DNA of 64,000 nucleotides, taken from assembly GCA_934045905.1 (NCBI GenBank), contig OW203762.1, forward strand, positions 26,568,345-26,632,344. Reading direction: 5' to 3'. Every line of letters begins with the position of its first letter. Position 1 is the first letter of the stretch. Positions 55,916 through 64,000 of the stretch are shown here, piece after piece. The translations under genes and the position numbers were made by a program. A model generated the notes under the pieces. It saw only the letters and a program-made list of their open reading frames with translations. It was not told where the DNA came from and did no database searches. This DNA comes from Leuctra nigra. Its lineage: Eukaryota; Arthropoda; Insecta; Plecoptera; Leuctridae.

Positions 55916-56535
55916 TTCACTGCTGAATTAACTACAAAGGAAAGAGTATATCAGCACAGAAAATTATTGCTGATAGTCATATCTAAGAGGCTTGAACTAT
56001 GAATGAGAATTAAATGTTTACATAATTACCAACTTTAGAATATACCTAGACCTATTGATTTGGTAAATTATTCCCCTAGAAACTAGAACTAGAATTCTAG
56101 AAACTTACCTAAAACCTGGGACACATTGCTATTGAAACACGGTAGGTACACACTGTCAATCAACTCTCGAGAGCTGAGTGGAGAGCAACTCTCTCATTGG
56201 CTGACAGCTGTCACGTGACCTAATTTGCCTCTCTGCTATTCGGTCATGATCAAAAAAGCGGCAAGTTATTTGACAGTATGTCCGCACTTGTGTAGGTGAG
56301 AGACGAGAGTGACGAGAGCTCTCTCATTGGTTATAGTACCATCCCACGACATGAGGACCTTATCACTTGCCTCGCTGCTTTTTGCTCAGGATCTACGAAT
56401 CAGTGAGGCAAGCAGGATCAATTGACAGACCTTACCAATGACAGCACACTCGCCACTCATGTCATTCACCCGGGCTACAATGTGTCCAGCAGTCCAGTGT
56501 TGGTAGGTAGAGTAGGTATACTAGGTACCTATAGT

Positions 56536-56901
56536 GGTAGTGACTAAAATCCCGACAGCCGGGATTTTCAGGTTAAAAAAATAGTCCCGACTGGCCTTGT
56601 TGATTTATATACTGGTTAAGAACGGCTTTCAGTATGACCGTCCAGATGGCGCTATGGATAGCGTACTGGACCACGGTGCAAGAGGTCGTCGGTTCGAATC
56701 CGGCCGGGAGCACATTTTTTTTTATTTGTAATTTTCACAAGTTTTAATTCTGCCTAACCATAGAGTTATTTTTTTTAAGTTGCCCAGTTCGAATTTGTCT
56801 ACCCATAGAGAGTTTTATTCCTTAGGCTGCCCAGTAAAACCTACGGTCGGGACTATTTTTTTAACCTGAAAGTCCCGGCTGTCGGGATCGTAGTCACACC
56901 C
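56536..56901. mobile_element. Inverted-repeat element (366 bp) carrying a tRNA-like sequence
   Basis: Termini of about 53 bp are inverted repeats with few mismatches (GTCGGGACTATTTTTTTAAC on the right matches the left in reverse). A 9 bp direct repeat ACCTATAGT flanks it at 56527-56535 and 56902-56910, which would suit a Mutator-like target duplication. No coding capacity. Confidence 0.8.
56640..56712 (+). tRNA. tRNA-Arg(ACG)-like sequence, probably not functional
   Basis: The spacing is canonical throughout: D arm GCGC-TATGGATA-GCGT, anticodon ACG, five-base variable loop, T arm GTCGG-TTCGAAT-CCGGC. Both internal pol III boxes are good (TGGCGCTATGG and GGTTCGAATCC). The acceptor stem pairs at only about 3 of 7 positions, the anticodon stem has two mismatches and position 33 is C. 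Best read as a tRNA-derived pseudogene or SINE head captured in an inverted-repeat element. A T-run follows. Confidence 0.55.
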
Positions 56902-57045
56902 ACCTATAGTACCTACTAGGTAGAGGCTACTACCTAATAATCACAACTAGTACTTACCTACTTACTAGTAGGTAGGTAGTTAAAGTAACTGAAAAAATTT
57001 AAACGTAAACCCATACTAATACGTGTGTGGTAAAACCTACAGTAG

Positions 57046-57141
57046 GTACAGTGAGATTCAGAAGAAAGCGGTCGTAGTGCCCCTGTGCCAGGCAGTGGGC
57101 ACAGGGGCACTCCGACCGCCTTCTTCTGAATCTCACTGTAC
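57046..57141. mobile_element. 96 bp near-perfect hairpin element
   Basis: GTACAGTGAGATTCAGAAG at the left end pairs with CTTCTGAATCTCACTGTAC at the right. The arms are about 44 nt with a short AGGCAGT-like loop. It is likely a tiny MITE or fold-back. Confidence 0.8.
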
Positions 57142-57154
57142 AACCTCTAGTACC

Positions 57155-57235
57155 TAGGTAATTAGATAGCTAGGTACCTACCTACCCAGGTATCTACCTA
57201 CCTACCTACCTTCCTAGTAGGTCCTACCTCTTTTT
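57155..57235. repeat. Degenerate (CCTA)n microsatellite
   Basis: Runs of CCTACCTACCTACC interspersed with GGTACC. Similar short motifs are scattered over 55500-57240. Confidence 0.7.
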
Positions 57236-57641
57236 TATGGTCAACTGACCATACTTTAACCTGTATGTAAGTACTTTAACCTGGAAATTATGTTAAATGA
57301 TAGGTAATGTAAATTAAATACAACCAATATTATATTTGTAGTACCAAATTAAATGTTACCTACCTAAATTGATATAATTACCATATAAACTCCACTTCAT
57401 AAATTTTATAGCAGAAATTTGGATAAAAGAAAAATGTTTGTTTACATCTCTGGAGTTGTCATGTTCGTTCCCCCAGTTCAAGCCATTTGATTGGTCGGTC
57501 AGAGGCGGCAGTTATGAGTTTGTTTAGTGCGAGTTTAAAATTTTGAAAACAATTTGTACCTTTTAAATTTAACTTTAGAAAAGTTTGAAACTAACTTTGA
57601 AGTAAGCAATTATAATTAGTTTCAAAATATTGGTCAACATA

Positions 57642-57789
57642 ATGAAGGTAATTAAAAGTTTCCAGCCGAAAATAATTTTCGTTGTAATATCAGTTGTTTT
57701 CACAGGAGAATCACACGAATGACCTTGACACGTTATTTAGGTGCTTTTGTCACATCTTTCAAAATGAACATGACGTTCAGATTTCGTGA
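57642..57789 (+). CDS. Possible start of a short plus-strand gene
   Basis: ATG AAG at 57642, then a 58 bp intron-like gap (GTAATT ... TTTTCACAG), then 57706-57789 encoding ENHTNDLDTLFRCFCHIFQ and NEHDVQIS before a stop. The second piece might instead splice onward, for example at GTGAAG after TTTC. It is divergent from RPGRIP1L, whose first coding exon is about 1.7 kb away, and the region just upstream could serve both genes. Not recognised; could be chance. Confidence 0.3.
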
Positions 57790-57801
57790 AGTACAGCTTT
57801 A

Positions 57802-57962
57802 CAGCCTCATGCTGAAAGAGTTACTGACGCAACTCGGGGGACTTGCGTCCGCAAATGCTTTGAATATCATACGGATAGCAGGAGTTGCGTCTGCAACTAT
57901 AGTTGCGTCCGCAAGTCGCAAGTCCGCAAGTGCTCAAAACTATAGTTTTGAGCATGAGGCTG
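57802..57962. mobile_element. PIF/Harbinger-like MITE (161 bp)
   Basis: Ends CAGCCTCATGCT and AGCATGAGGCTG, with TTA direct repeats outside (57799-57801, 57963-57965). The inside has several ACTTGCG/CGCAA motifs on both strands. Confidence 0.65.
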
Positions 57963-58499
57963 TTAGGTCGTATCTGATATAAGAGCCATTGGTAAAGTCT
58001 ACATTTCATTTATTTAACTTGACTTGAAAGAAGTCTGCCATTATACTCAATGACCAAGAATATACCATTGCCTCGTTAAAAAAATACTATTCAAGCTGCG
58101 GTCACCGCCTTCTTTCAAGTCATTCTGTTGGTAGATGTTTTAATATCATTGCTATCGGGAGATAACAAACAACATACAATCTAACAGAACAGGGGATCTA
58201 ACAGAGTACCTAAAGGAGCAGGTCAACAATGAAACACATTAAATGATACGTTTTATACCATACAGAGTAGTATCGAAACATGCCTTTCATCGCCATTCGT
58301 AGTCAACTAAACACTGAGAATTCAAAAAATAATAGTAAAAAACTTCTTTGATTATCATACTGTGACAGTTGATGACAAATGAATGTAGAAAGTAGAATTT
58401 ATACAAACACTAATTATGATTGTAACATACACCTCCTACATAGTTTTTAAGGAAGATCTCATCACAAAGTAAGAATGTTGGTGTTTTCCATATTATGAT

Positions 58500-58698
58500 T
58501 GTGATGTTGGCTAGAACTGATGATCTAGAAGGCAGTGCCAACAGGAAGTGAACATAGTCTCTAGTGTGACTAGAGTGGTTACATTGTTAGTTGCTGGCTG
58601 TTTTAGAATAAAGAAGACTACCACATTATATTCTTATAATTATCTGTTTCAATTAAATAACTTATGTAGTTTATTAAGTATTGATTGATAACAACACA
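58500..58698 (+). repeat. 5' LTR
   Basis: 199 bp, TGTGATGTTGG to ACAACACA. It contains AATAAA (within TTTTAGAATAAAGAAG), so the polyadenylation signal lies in the LTR. Confidence 0.96.
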
Positions 58699-58716
58699 TG
58701 GTGGCGGCGCGTGAGT
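58699..58716 (+). promoter_or_regulatory. Primer binding site of the LTR retrotransposon
   Basis: TGGTGGCGGCGC starts at the base after the LTR. The TGG complements a tRNA CCA end. The tRNA species was not assigned. Confidence 0.7.
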
Positions 58717-58776
58717 AAGAAAACCAGTAAATTTACGCAGTATTACGTTATTTTCGGTGTAAGAAAAGCAAGAAAA

Positions 58777-61700
58777 ATGGTGCTCGGAGATGAGGCCAAT
58801 GTTCATGTTCAACAACAGCCATTACCTCAAGCCGATTCTACTACTCAATTACAACCACCTCCAAAATTCGACTTCACCGATCCACAAACATGGACCAGGT
58901 GGATTCGGAGATACGAGCGTTTCCGTATTTCAAGTTGTCTGGACAAAGCAAGTAAGTCAAGACAGGTCCATCATCTCATTTACTGTATGGGAGATGAAGC
59001 GGAGGATATCTTACTTTCTATGGAGCTCACTGCCCTAGAAGAAGATGATTATGAATTGGTTGTAGAAAAGTTTAATTCTCACTTTGTCAAAAGGAGAAAT
59101 GTGATATTTGAAAGAGCCAAATTCCATCAGAGGAAGCAAGAAGAGGGGGAATCAGCGGCTGAGTTTATAACATCATTGTATACATTAGTAAAACATTGTG
59201 CGTATGGAGCACTACAGGAAGAACTTATCAGAGATAGGTTAGTGGTAGGTCTTAGAGACACCAAGTTATCCGAAACTTTGCAAATGGATGCAGAGCTAAC
59301 TTTGAAGAAGGCCATCGATAAGGTCCGAGTACATGAAGACATTCGAGGTCAGCAGAAGATCCTGAGGGGGTTAGAAAGCAATGATGCGAATGTTGATATG
59401 GTTAAATCAAATAAACCTAAGTTTCAGCATTCAGGTGCCCGTTCTCACCAGCAACAGGAACATTTCAAGCCGTCGAGCAGCTACAGTGGTCAGAATAAAT
59501 CTGCAGACCGCTGTACCAGATGTGGACGCACACCATCTCACCCGATACGAGATTGTCCAGCGAGGGAGGTGAAGTGCAGAAGCTGTAACATCATGGGCCA
59601 CTTCGAGAAACACTGCCGCAGTAAGAAGAAGCAGTCAACGGTACACGAAGTGCGAACCGGAGGCCAGCAACCCGAAGTATATCTAGGTACGATAGACGGG
59701 GACACCACCGACGACCCATGGTTCGTGACACTACTAGTAAATGGTAAGCGAACACAATTCAAAATTGACACAGGTGCCGATGTAACTGTACTCTCGGAAG
59801 AGGAATACAAATCCAGGTTTTCCAAGCATAAGCTTAGTCCAACGACGAAGACACTTCTGGGACCAGGACGAGCAACCTTAGATGTCAAAGGTCAGTTTAA
59901 AGCAACATTTCAAGTAAAACAAAACAAGTCTGTTCAAGACATCTTTGTGGTCAGCAACCTAAGCAGTGCACTACTGGGCCGACCAGCAATCAGAAGTTTA
60001 AACCTAGTTCAGCAGATCCACGCGGTAAAGCAGATTGATCCACTGAGCCAAGGAGACGTCAAGAAAGAATACCCATCTCTGTTCACGGGATTGGGTGAAT
60101 TGAAAGGCGAGTACAAGATACGGCTCCAAGCTGGAGCAGAACCATTCGCCATCGCCGTTCCACGTCGAGTAGCAATACCACTCTTGCCAAAGGTAAAAGA
60201 GGAACTTGAGAAGATGGAGAAAGCAGGTGTTATCTCCAAGGTCGACGAGCCAACAGATTGGTGCGCAGGAATGGTGGTAGTGCCGAAGAAAAATGGAAAC
60301 GTAAGAATATGTGTAGATCTTACACACCTGAATAGAAGTGTCCAGCGGGAGCGTCATATTATGCCTGCTATGGAAGAAACCTTGGGACACCTAGGTAGAG
60401 CAACTGTGTTCAGCAAATTAGACGCGAATTCGGGATTCTGGCAGATCAAGCTTTCCGAAGAGTCACGTAAGCTCACAACCTTTATTACTCCCTATGGTAG
60501 GTATTGGTTCAACAGGGTTCCATTCGGGATAACTTCGGCACCAGAAGTGTATCAAAGGAAAATGTCGGAACTACTCGAAGGACTACCCGGAGTAGTATGT
60601 CACATGGACGATGTTCTTATCTTTGGGGAAACAAGGAAAGAACACGATCAACGACTGTCAGCAGTGCTTACAGCAATCAGTAATGCAGGTGTCACACTGA
60701 ATGAAGCAAAATGTGAATTTGGTGTCAGCACAGTCAAGTTTCTGGGTTACATTCTAGGAGAGTCTGGAGTGAAAGTTGATCCCAGCAAGACATCAGCAAT
60801 AAATCTCATGAAAAGTCCGAAAGATGTTTCAGGCGTAAGAAGACTTCTGGGGATGACTAACCAACTAATGAAGTTCGTTCCTAATCTGGCAGTAATGACA
60901 AAACCAATTCGCGAACTCTTGTCAGGAGACAACTTTCAGTGGGGAGCGCCTCAAGAAGAAGCTTTTACAAAAATCAAGGAGAAGTTGACGACGACCCCGA
61001 CGTTAATGTTCTACGACGTCAATAGGGAGATCCGTTTAACGACAGACGCATCATCGTTTGGTTTGGGATGTGTTCTGGAACAGCTGGACGAGTCCAATGT
61101 TTGGCGGCCAGTAGCGTACGCATCCAGATCACTCACCGACACTGAAACCAGGTATGCCCAGATCGAGAAGGAAGCTTTGGGAATTGTATGGGCATGTGAC
61201 AGGTTCCAGAATTTCCTCATAGGTAAACAGTTCCATGTACATACTGATCATTTACCTCTTGTTCCCATAATGCTAAAGAAGTCTCTGAGCGATCTGTCAC
61301 CAAGAATTCTGAGAATGAGAATGAAATTGATGAGATTTGCATTTACTATCTCGCATGTTCCAGGTAAAGATCTACATACGGCAGACACTCTGTCCAGAGA
61401 GCCGGTAGAAATTGCTTCTGCTCAATGTTGTGAGTTTGAAGCAGAGATAAACGAATGTGTTGACCAGGTCATAGGAGAGCTTCCAGCAACGGATGCACGT
61501 CTCGACGAGATAAGGAAAGCCCAGCAAGAGGATCGTACATCTCAACAAGTCAAAAGATACATTGCTGACGGGTGGCCATCGAAGCGAGACCTAGCAGCCA
61601 ATGCCGCTCCATTCTTTCAAGAAAGAGGTAACCTGACTGTCCAGCAGGGACTTCTGATGAAAGACCAACGACTGTACATACCAGGAAGTATGCAGAAGGA

Positions 61701-62727
61701 AATTCTACATAGAATCCATGAAGGTCACTTAGGGATTAATAAATGTAGAGAGAGAGCCAGACAGTCAGTGTGGTGGCCAGGAATGAGCCAGCATATTATA
61801 GATGTAGTTAACAAATGTCAACATTGTTTGGAACACCGGGAAAATCCACAAGAACCGTTATTGACAACACCTTTGCCAGAGCGAGCATGGCAGAGAGTAG
61901 CCATGGATTTGTTTCAACTCAAGGAACACAAGTATTTGATAATTGTAGATTATTACTCAAAGTTCCCTGAAGTATTATTGTTGGATAAAACCACCAGCAA
62001 GTATGTCATCAATCGCATCAAGTCGGTATTTGCGAGGTATGGAATTCCGGAAGAAGTTGTTTCAGACAACGGACCGCAGTTCAGCTCAGACGAGTTTCGA
62101 AGATTCGCAACAACCTACGGATTCAAGCATGTGACCAGCAGCCCAAGATATCCAAAGGCGAACGGACTTGCGGAGCGGACAGTGAAAACCATGAAAGGTA
62201 TCCTGCAGAAGTCAGAAGATGTATATCTCGGAATGCTAGCATACCGATCAACACCACTAGCATCAGGGCGTAGTCCGGCGCAGATGCTAATGAGCCGACA
62301 GCCAAGAACAACGCTAGTAACTGCTTCGGACAACCTACTACCTAATCAAATCAACACCCAAGCGTGGAGAAGGAGGGAAGAGGCTAGGAAAGCGAAGCAG
62401 AAGCACGATTACGACCGAAGACATCGTGCCAGAGAGTTACCACCGTTAGAATTAGGTTCACATGTATATGTTACAGATCAGAAGAAATATGGCCAGGTGA
62501 TAGCAGCCGGTACCACTCCGCGGTCATATCATGTAGAGACATCAGAGGGGACACTCAGAAGAAATCGAGTCCACCTCATGCCATCACCGAAACCAGATGT
62601 GCCCGGTCCGGCAGCAGCGGACGAGCCACAGGATGAACCACAGGATGAACCAGCAACACCACCCGGAGCATATCGTTCTAGGCGGGGCAGAGTCATTCAA
62701 AGACCACAAAGATTCAATGATTATTAG
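58777..62727 (+). CDS. Gag-Pol polyprotein of Ty3/Gypsy element (1316 aa)
   Basis: The ATG at 58777 is the first one downstream of the primer binding site in the long frame; the frame itself is open back into the LTR. Domains in order: gag capsid-like region (about 1-240); two CCHC zinc knuckles (about 246-280, CTRCGRTPSHPIRDC and CRSCNIMGHFEKHC); aspartic protease with DTGAD (about 328); reverse transcriptase with MDD active site (about 607); RNase H (TTDASSFGLG, about 753); integrase with HHCC zinc finger (about 977-1010) and catalytic D-D-35-E (about 1043, 1098, 1134); a C-terminal basic region and a short DEPQ repeat. The protease-RT-RNase H-integrase order defines Ty3/Gypsy. There is no envelope frame, and gag and pol are in one frame with no shift. 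It is intact. Confidence 0.96.
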   Translation: MVLGDEANVHVQQQPLPQADSTTQLQPPPKFDFTDPQTWTRWIRRYERFRISSCLDKASKSRQVHHLIYCMGDEAEDILLSMELTALEEDDYELVVEKFNSHFVKRRNVIFERAKFHQRKQEEGESAAEFITSLYTLVKHCAYGALQEELIRDRLVVGLRDTKLSETLQMDAELTLKKAIDKVRVHEDIRGQQKILRGLESNDANVDMVKSNKPKFQHSGARSHQQQEHFKPSSSYSGQNKSADRCTRCGRTPSHPIRDCPAREVKCRSCNIMGHFEKHCRSKKKQSTVHEVRTGGQQPEVYLGTIDGDTTDDPWFVTLLVNGKRTQFKIDTGADVTVLSEEEYKSRFSKHKLSPTTKTLLGPGRATLDVKGQFKATFQVKQNKSVQDIFVVSNLSSALLGRPAIRSLNLVQQIHAVKQIDPLSQGDVKKEYPSLFTGLGELKGEYKIRLQAGAEPFAIAVPRRVAIPLLPKVKEELEKMEKAGVISKVDEPTDWCAGMVVVPKKNGNVRICVDLTHLNRSVQRERHIMPAMEETLGHLGRATVFSKLDANSGFWQIKLSEESRKLTTFITPYGRYWFNRVPFGITSAPEVYQRKMSELLEGLPGVVCHMDDVLIFGETRKEHDQRLSAVLTAISNAGVTLNEAKCEFGVSTVKFLGYILGESGVKVDPSKTSAINLMKSPKDVSGVRRLLGMTNQLMKFVPNLAVMTKPIRELLSGDNFQWGAPQEEAFTKIKEKLTTTPTLMFYDVNREIRLTTDASSFGLGCVLEQLDESNVWRPVAYASRSLTDTETRYAQIEKEALGIVWACDRFQNFLIGKQFHVHTDHLPLVPIMLKKSLSDLSPRILRMRMKLMRFAFTISHVPGKDLHTADTLSREPVEIASAQCCEFEAEINECVDQVIGELPATDARLDEIRKAQQEDRTSQQVKRYIADGWPSKRDLAANAAPFFQERGNLTVQQGLLMKDQRLYIPGSMQKEILHRIHEGHLGINKCRERARQSVWWPGMSQHIIDVVNKCQHCLEHRENPQEPLLTTPLPERAWQRVAMDLFQLKEHKYLIIVDYYSKFPEVLLLDKTTSKYVINRIKSVFARYGIPEEVVSDNGPQFSSDEFRRFATTYGFKHVTSSPRYPKANGLAERTVKTMKGILQKSEDVYLGMLAYRSTPLASGRSPAQMLMSRQPRTTLVTASDNLLPNQINTQAWRRREEARKAKQKHDYDRRHRARELPPLELGSHVYVTDQKKYGQVIAAGTTPRSYHVETSEGTLRRNRVHLMPSPKPDVPGPAAADEPQDEPQDEPATPPGAYRSRRGRVIQRPQRFNDY

Positions 62728-62798
62728 CATTGTCTAATTCTAACATTTGTACTATTAGTTTGAAATTTCATAAGTTGTATTCATGTTTGTTAGTACCC

Positions 62799-62809
62799 AA
62801 AAAGGGGGA
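62799..62809 (+). promoter_or_regulatory. Polypurine tract
   Basis: AAAAAGGGGGA directly abuts the start of the right LTR. It is the plus-strand priming site. Confidence 0.85.
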
Positions 62810-63008
62810 TGTGATGTTGGCTAGAACTGATGATCTAGAAGGCAGTGCCAACAGGAAGTGAACATAGTCTCTAGTGTGACTAGAGTGGTTACATTGTTAG
62901 TTGCTGGCTGTTTTAGAATAAAGAAGACTACCACATTATATTCTTATAATTATCTGTTTCAATTAAATAACTTATGTAGTTTATTAAGTATTGATTGATA
63001 ACAACACA
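62810..63008 (+). repeat. 3' LTR
   Basis: Same sequence as the 5' LTR by eye. It ends about 200 bp upstream of the TATA box of the small gene at 63267-63636. Confidence 0.96.
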
Positions 63009-63081
63009 ATGATTACCTAGATGTAGATGATAAAACAGTTCATTAGGTAATTAAAATAAGTTATGTCAATCAGAGCCATGA

Positions 63082-63134
63082 CTTATCTCAGCAGAGATAA
63101 GCTTGACTCTAGATTGCTAGCAGTTTCTTATCAG
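63082..63134 (+). promoter_or_regulatory. Cluster of GATA sites, two in palindromic arrangement
   Basis: CTTATCTCAGCAGAGATAAG at 63082-63101 is a perfect inverted pair of AGATAA motifs, and another TTATC lies at 63128-63132. Such pairs near insect promoters often bind GATA factors active in gut and fat body. This role is inferred. Confidence 0.45.
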
Positions 63135-63206
63135 TATCAATTCCTAGAGAAGCTAAACAACCGTATTGTTGGCACAGCTTACAAAATGTAAACCAATTGG
63201 CAATAT

Positions 63207-63214
63207 TATAAAAG
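63207..63214 (+). promoter_or_regulatory. TATA box of the 63.3 kb gene
   Basis: TATAAAAG lies 60 bp before the ATG, placing a start site near 63238. A CCAAT-like AACCAATTGG is just upstream at 63191-63200. Confidence 0.6.
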
Positions 63215-63266
63215 TCGCACATGCACCTCTTAAAACTTCTATGAAACCAATACTACAGTGTCAAAA

Positions 63267-63636
63267 ATGTTCAAGTGGATCCCAAAATCTGAAAAACCAC
63301 CGAATGTCAACAGCAAAAAGTTAAATGGCAAAAATAAATCACCAATCAAGAAAGTTGACGTGTTAAAGGAGGAAAATGTAAGTAATGAATGTTGTTAATT
63401 ATTTTTATCGAATCTTGCAAAGTGTTATAATGTTGGTGTTATAGGTTCCCGCAGACATTGCTAACGACAAGGAGATGCCGACCGTTGACCTAATTCCGAG
63501 AACCCCGACAAGTCCGAAACACAACCTACCAGCTGACCTCGCCATCCAATCGAAGCTACTTATTTCATACGATAACCGATCAAGCTTTCAATCAATGCTT
63601 GGAGAGCCTTATATAGACACAGGAACATACTTTTAA
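63267..63636 (+). CDS. Small two-exon gene, 100 aa, function unknown
   Basis: Exon 1 63267-63377 (37 codons) joins exon 2 63445-63636 in phase 0 across a 67 bp intron with GTAAGT donor and TTATAG acceptor. The product starts MFKWIPKSEKPP and has a basic, Lys-rich first half (SKKLNGKNKSPIKKVDV). The middle is rich in Pro and Thr (LIPRTPTSPKHNLPADL), and the C terminus is SMLGEPYIDTGTYF. There is no signal peptide, membrane segment or recognised domain. A TATA box and GATA sites lie upstream, which supports a real start here. I do not recognise the family. Further 3' exons are not required, because the frame ends in TAA, but alternative splicing is possible. Confidence 0.6.
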
Positions 63637-64000
63637 TGAAAAGCGCAGTTATTAATGATTGGTATTTGAAAAAATGTACTAATTGCTTTGTTAAAATAGA
63701 TAATTTTATTATTAATAATTTATAAGGCAAGTATGAAATAAGAACAACAATGTGAAATAGTTTTAAATGTGTGGATAAAATATTATCGCTGTAACTGAAT
63801 ACATACATTTTCCACTGTTAAAGAAACTGACAAATATTTTTCTATTGTATTTATATTTCACTCAGCTCAACAGATAGCTTGCAGTTCACAAATGAATGGA
63901 GCAGGTTTTGTGGAAGCCCAATCGCCCAAGCCTCCTCTAATGGGTTGAATCCATATTCCATCGCCTAGGGTTGAGGGGTCGTTAGGTTGTCCTGACTCCC

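Larger units (their letters stand above)
58500..63008 (+). mobile_element. Complete Ty3/Gypsy LTR retrotransposon
   Basis: Two 199 bp LTRs (58500-58698 and 62810-63008), identical by eye, begin TG and end CA. They are flanked by the 5 bp target duplication ATGAT at 58495-58499 and 63009-63013. A primer binding site starting TGG follows the left LTR directly, and a polypurine tract precedes the right LTR. A single open frame encodes gag-pol. Identical LTRs and an intact frame mean a very recent, possibly still active insertion. Confidence 0.97.

Noticed and set aside
56640..56712. Functional tRNA-Arg gene
   Set aside because: The acceptor stem and anticodon stem do not pair well, and it sits inside a mobile element. 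It is kept only as a tRNA-like sequence.
59127..62333. Minus-strand frames across 59.1-62.3 kb
   Set aside because: All are shadows of the gag-pol frame.
63855..64000. Possible LINE tail or repeat at the right edge
   Set aside because: CTAGGGTTGAGGGGTCGTTAG looked repeat-like, but no copy in the window and no border could be shown.

Overview
This window looks like nuclear DNA of an arthropod, most likely an insect. It is AT-rich, has spliced genes with GT-AG and a few GC-AG introns, and is packed with small inverted-repeat elements. The species cannot be read from the sequence. Genes fill little of the 64 kb by coding length. Most of the rest is intron and mobile DNA.

Layout. Positions 1-15.7 kb hold no recognised exon and are probably the first intron of a gene whose signal-peptide exon lies on the minus strand at 15718-16189. 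That exon resembles the start of a natriuretic-peptide-receptor type ligand-binding ectodomain. A GC-richer block at about 16.83-17.0 kb may be its promoter or 5' UTR. Positions 17-23.5 kb are intergenic and carry two head-to-tail copies of a roughly 1 kb dispersed repeat.

The main gene runs on the minus strand from 55915 down to 23571. Twenty exons with matching splice phases give a protein of 1407 residues (1361 if one duplicated segment is skipped). The N-terminal motif, the coiled coils and the C-terminal RPGR-interacting domain identify it as RPGRIP1L, a ciliary transition-zone scaffold. I could not find the two central C2 domains known from vertebrate RPGRIP1L, while a 406-codon Ser/Thr-rich exon and acidic linkers are present. 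One exon carries an almost exact in-frame 138 bp tandem duplication that includes its splice donor. The introns contain a 5'-truncated CR1/Jockey-like LINE, a truncated RTE-like LINE with a 12 bp target duplication, several hAT-type non-autonomous elements with exact 8 bp target duplications, Helitron-like repeats and a mariner-derived fold-back whose end lies about 14 bp from a splice acceptor.

From 56 kb to the end: an inverted-repeat element carrying a tRNA-Arg(ACG)-like sequence, a perfect hairpin element, a possible short plus-strand gene start (57.64-57.79 kb), a complete and apparently very young Ty3/Gypsy LTR retrotransposon (58500-63008, LTRs identical by eye, target duplication ATGAT), and a small two-exon plus-strand gene (63267-63636, 100 aa) with a TATA box and paired GATA sites.

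No prokaryotic operon, CRISPR array or functional RNA gene was seen. The most unusual signals are the altered RPGRIP1L architecture with its exon duplication, and the density of datable non-autonomous transposons.
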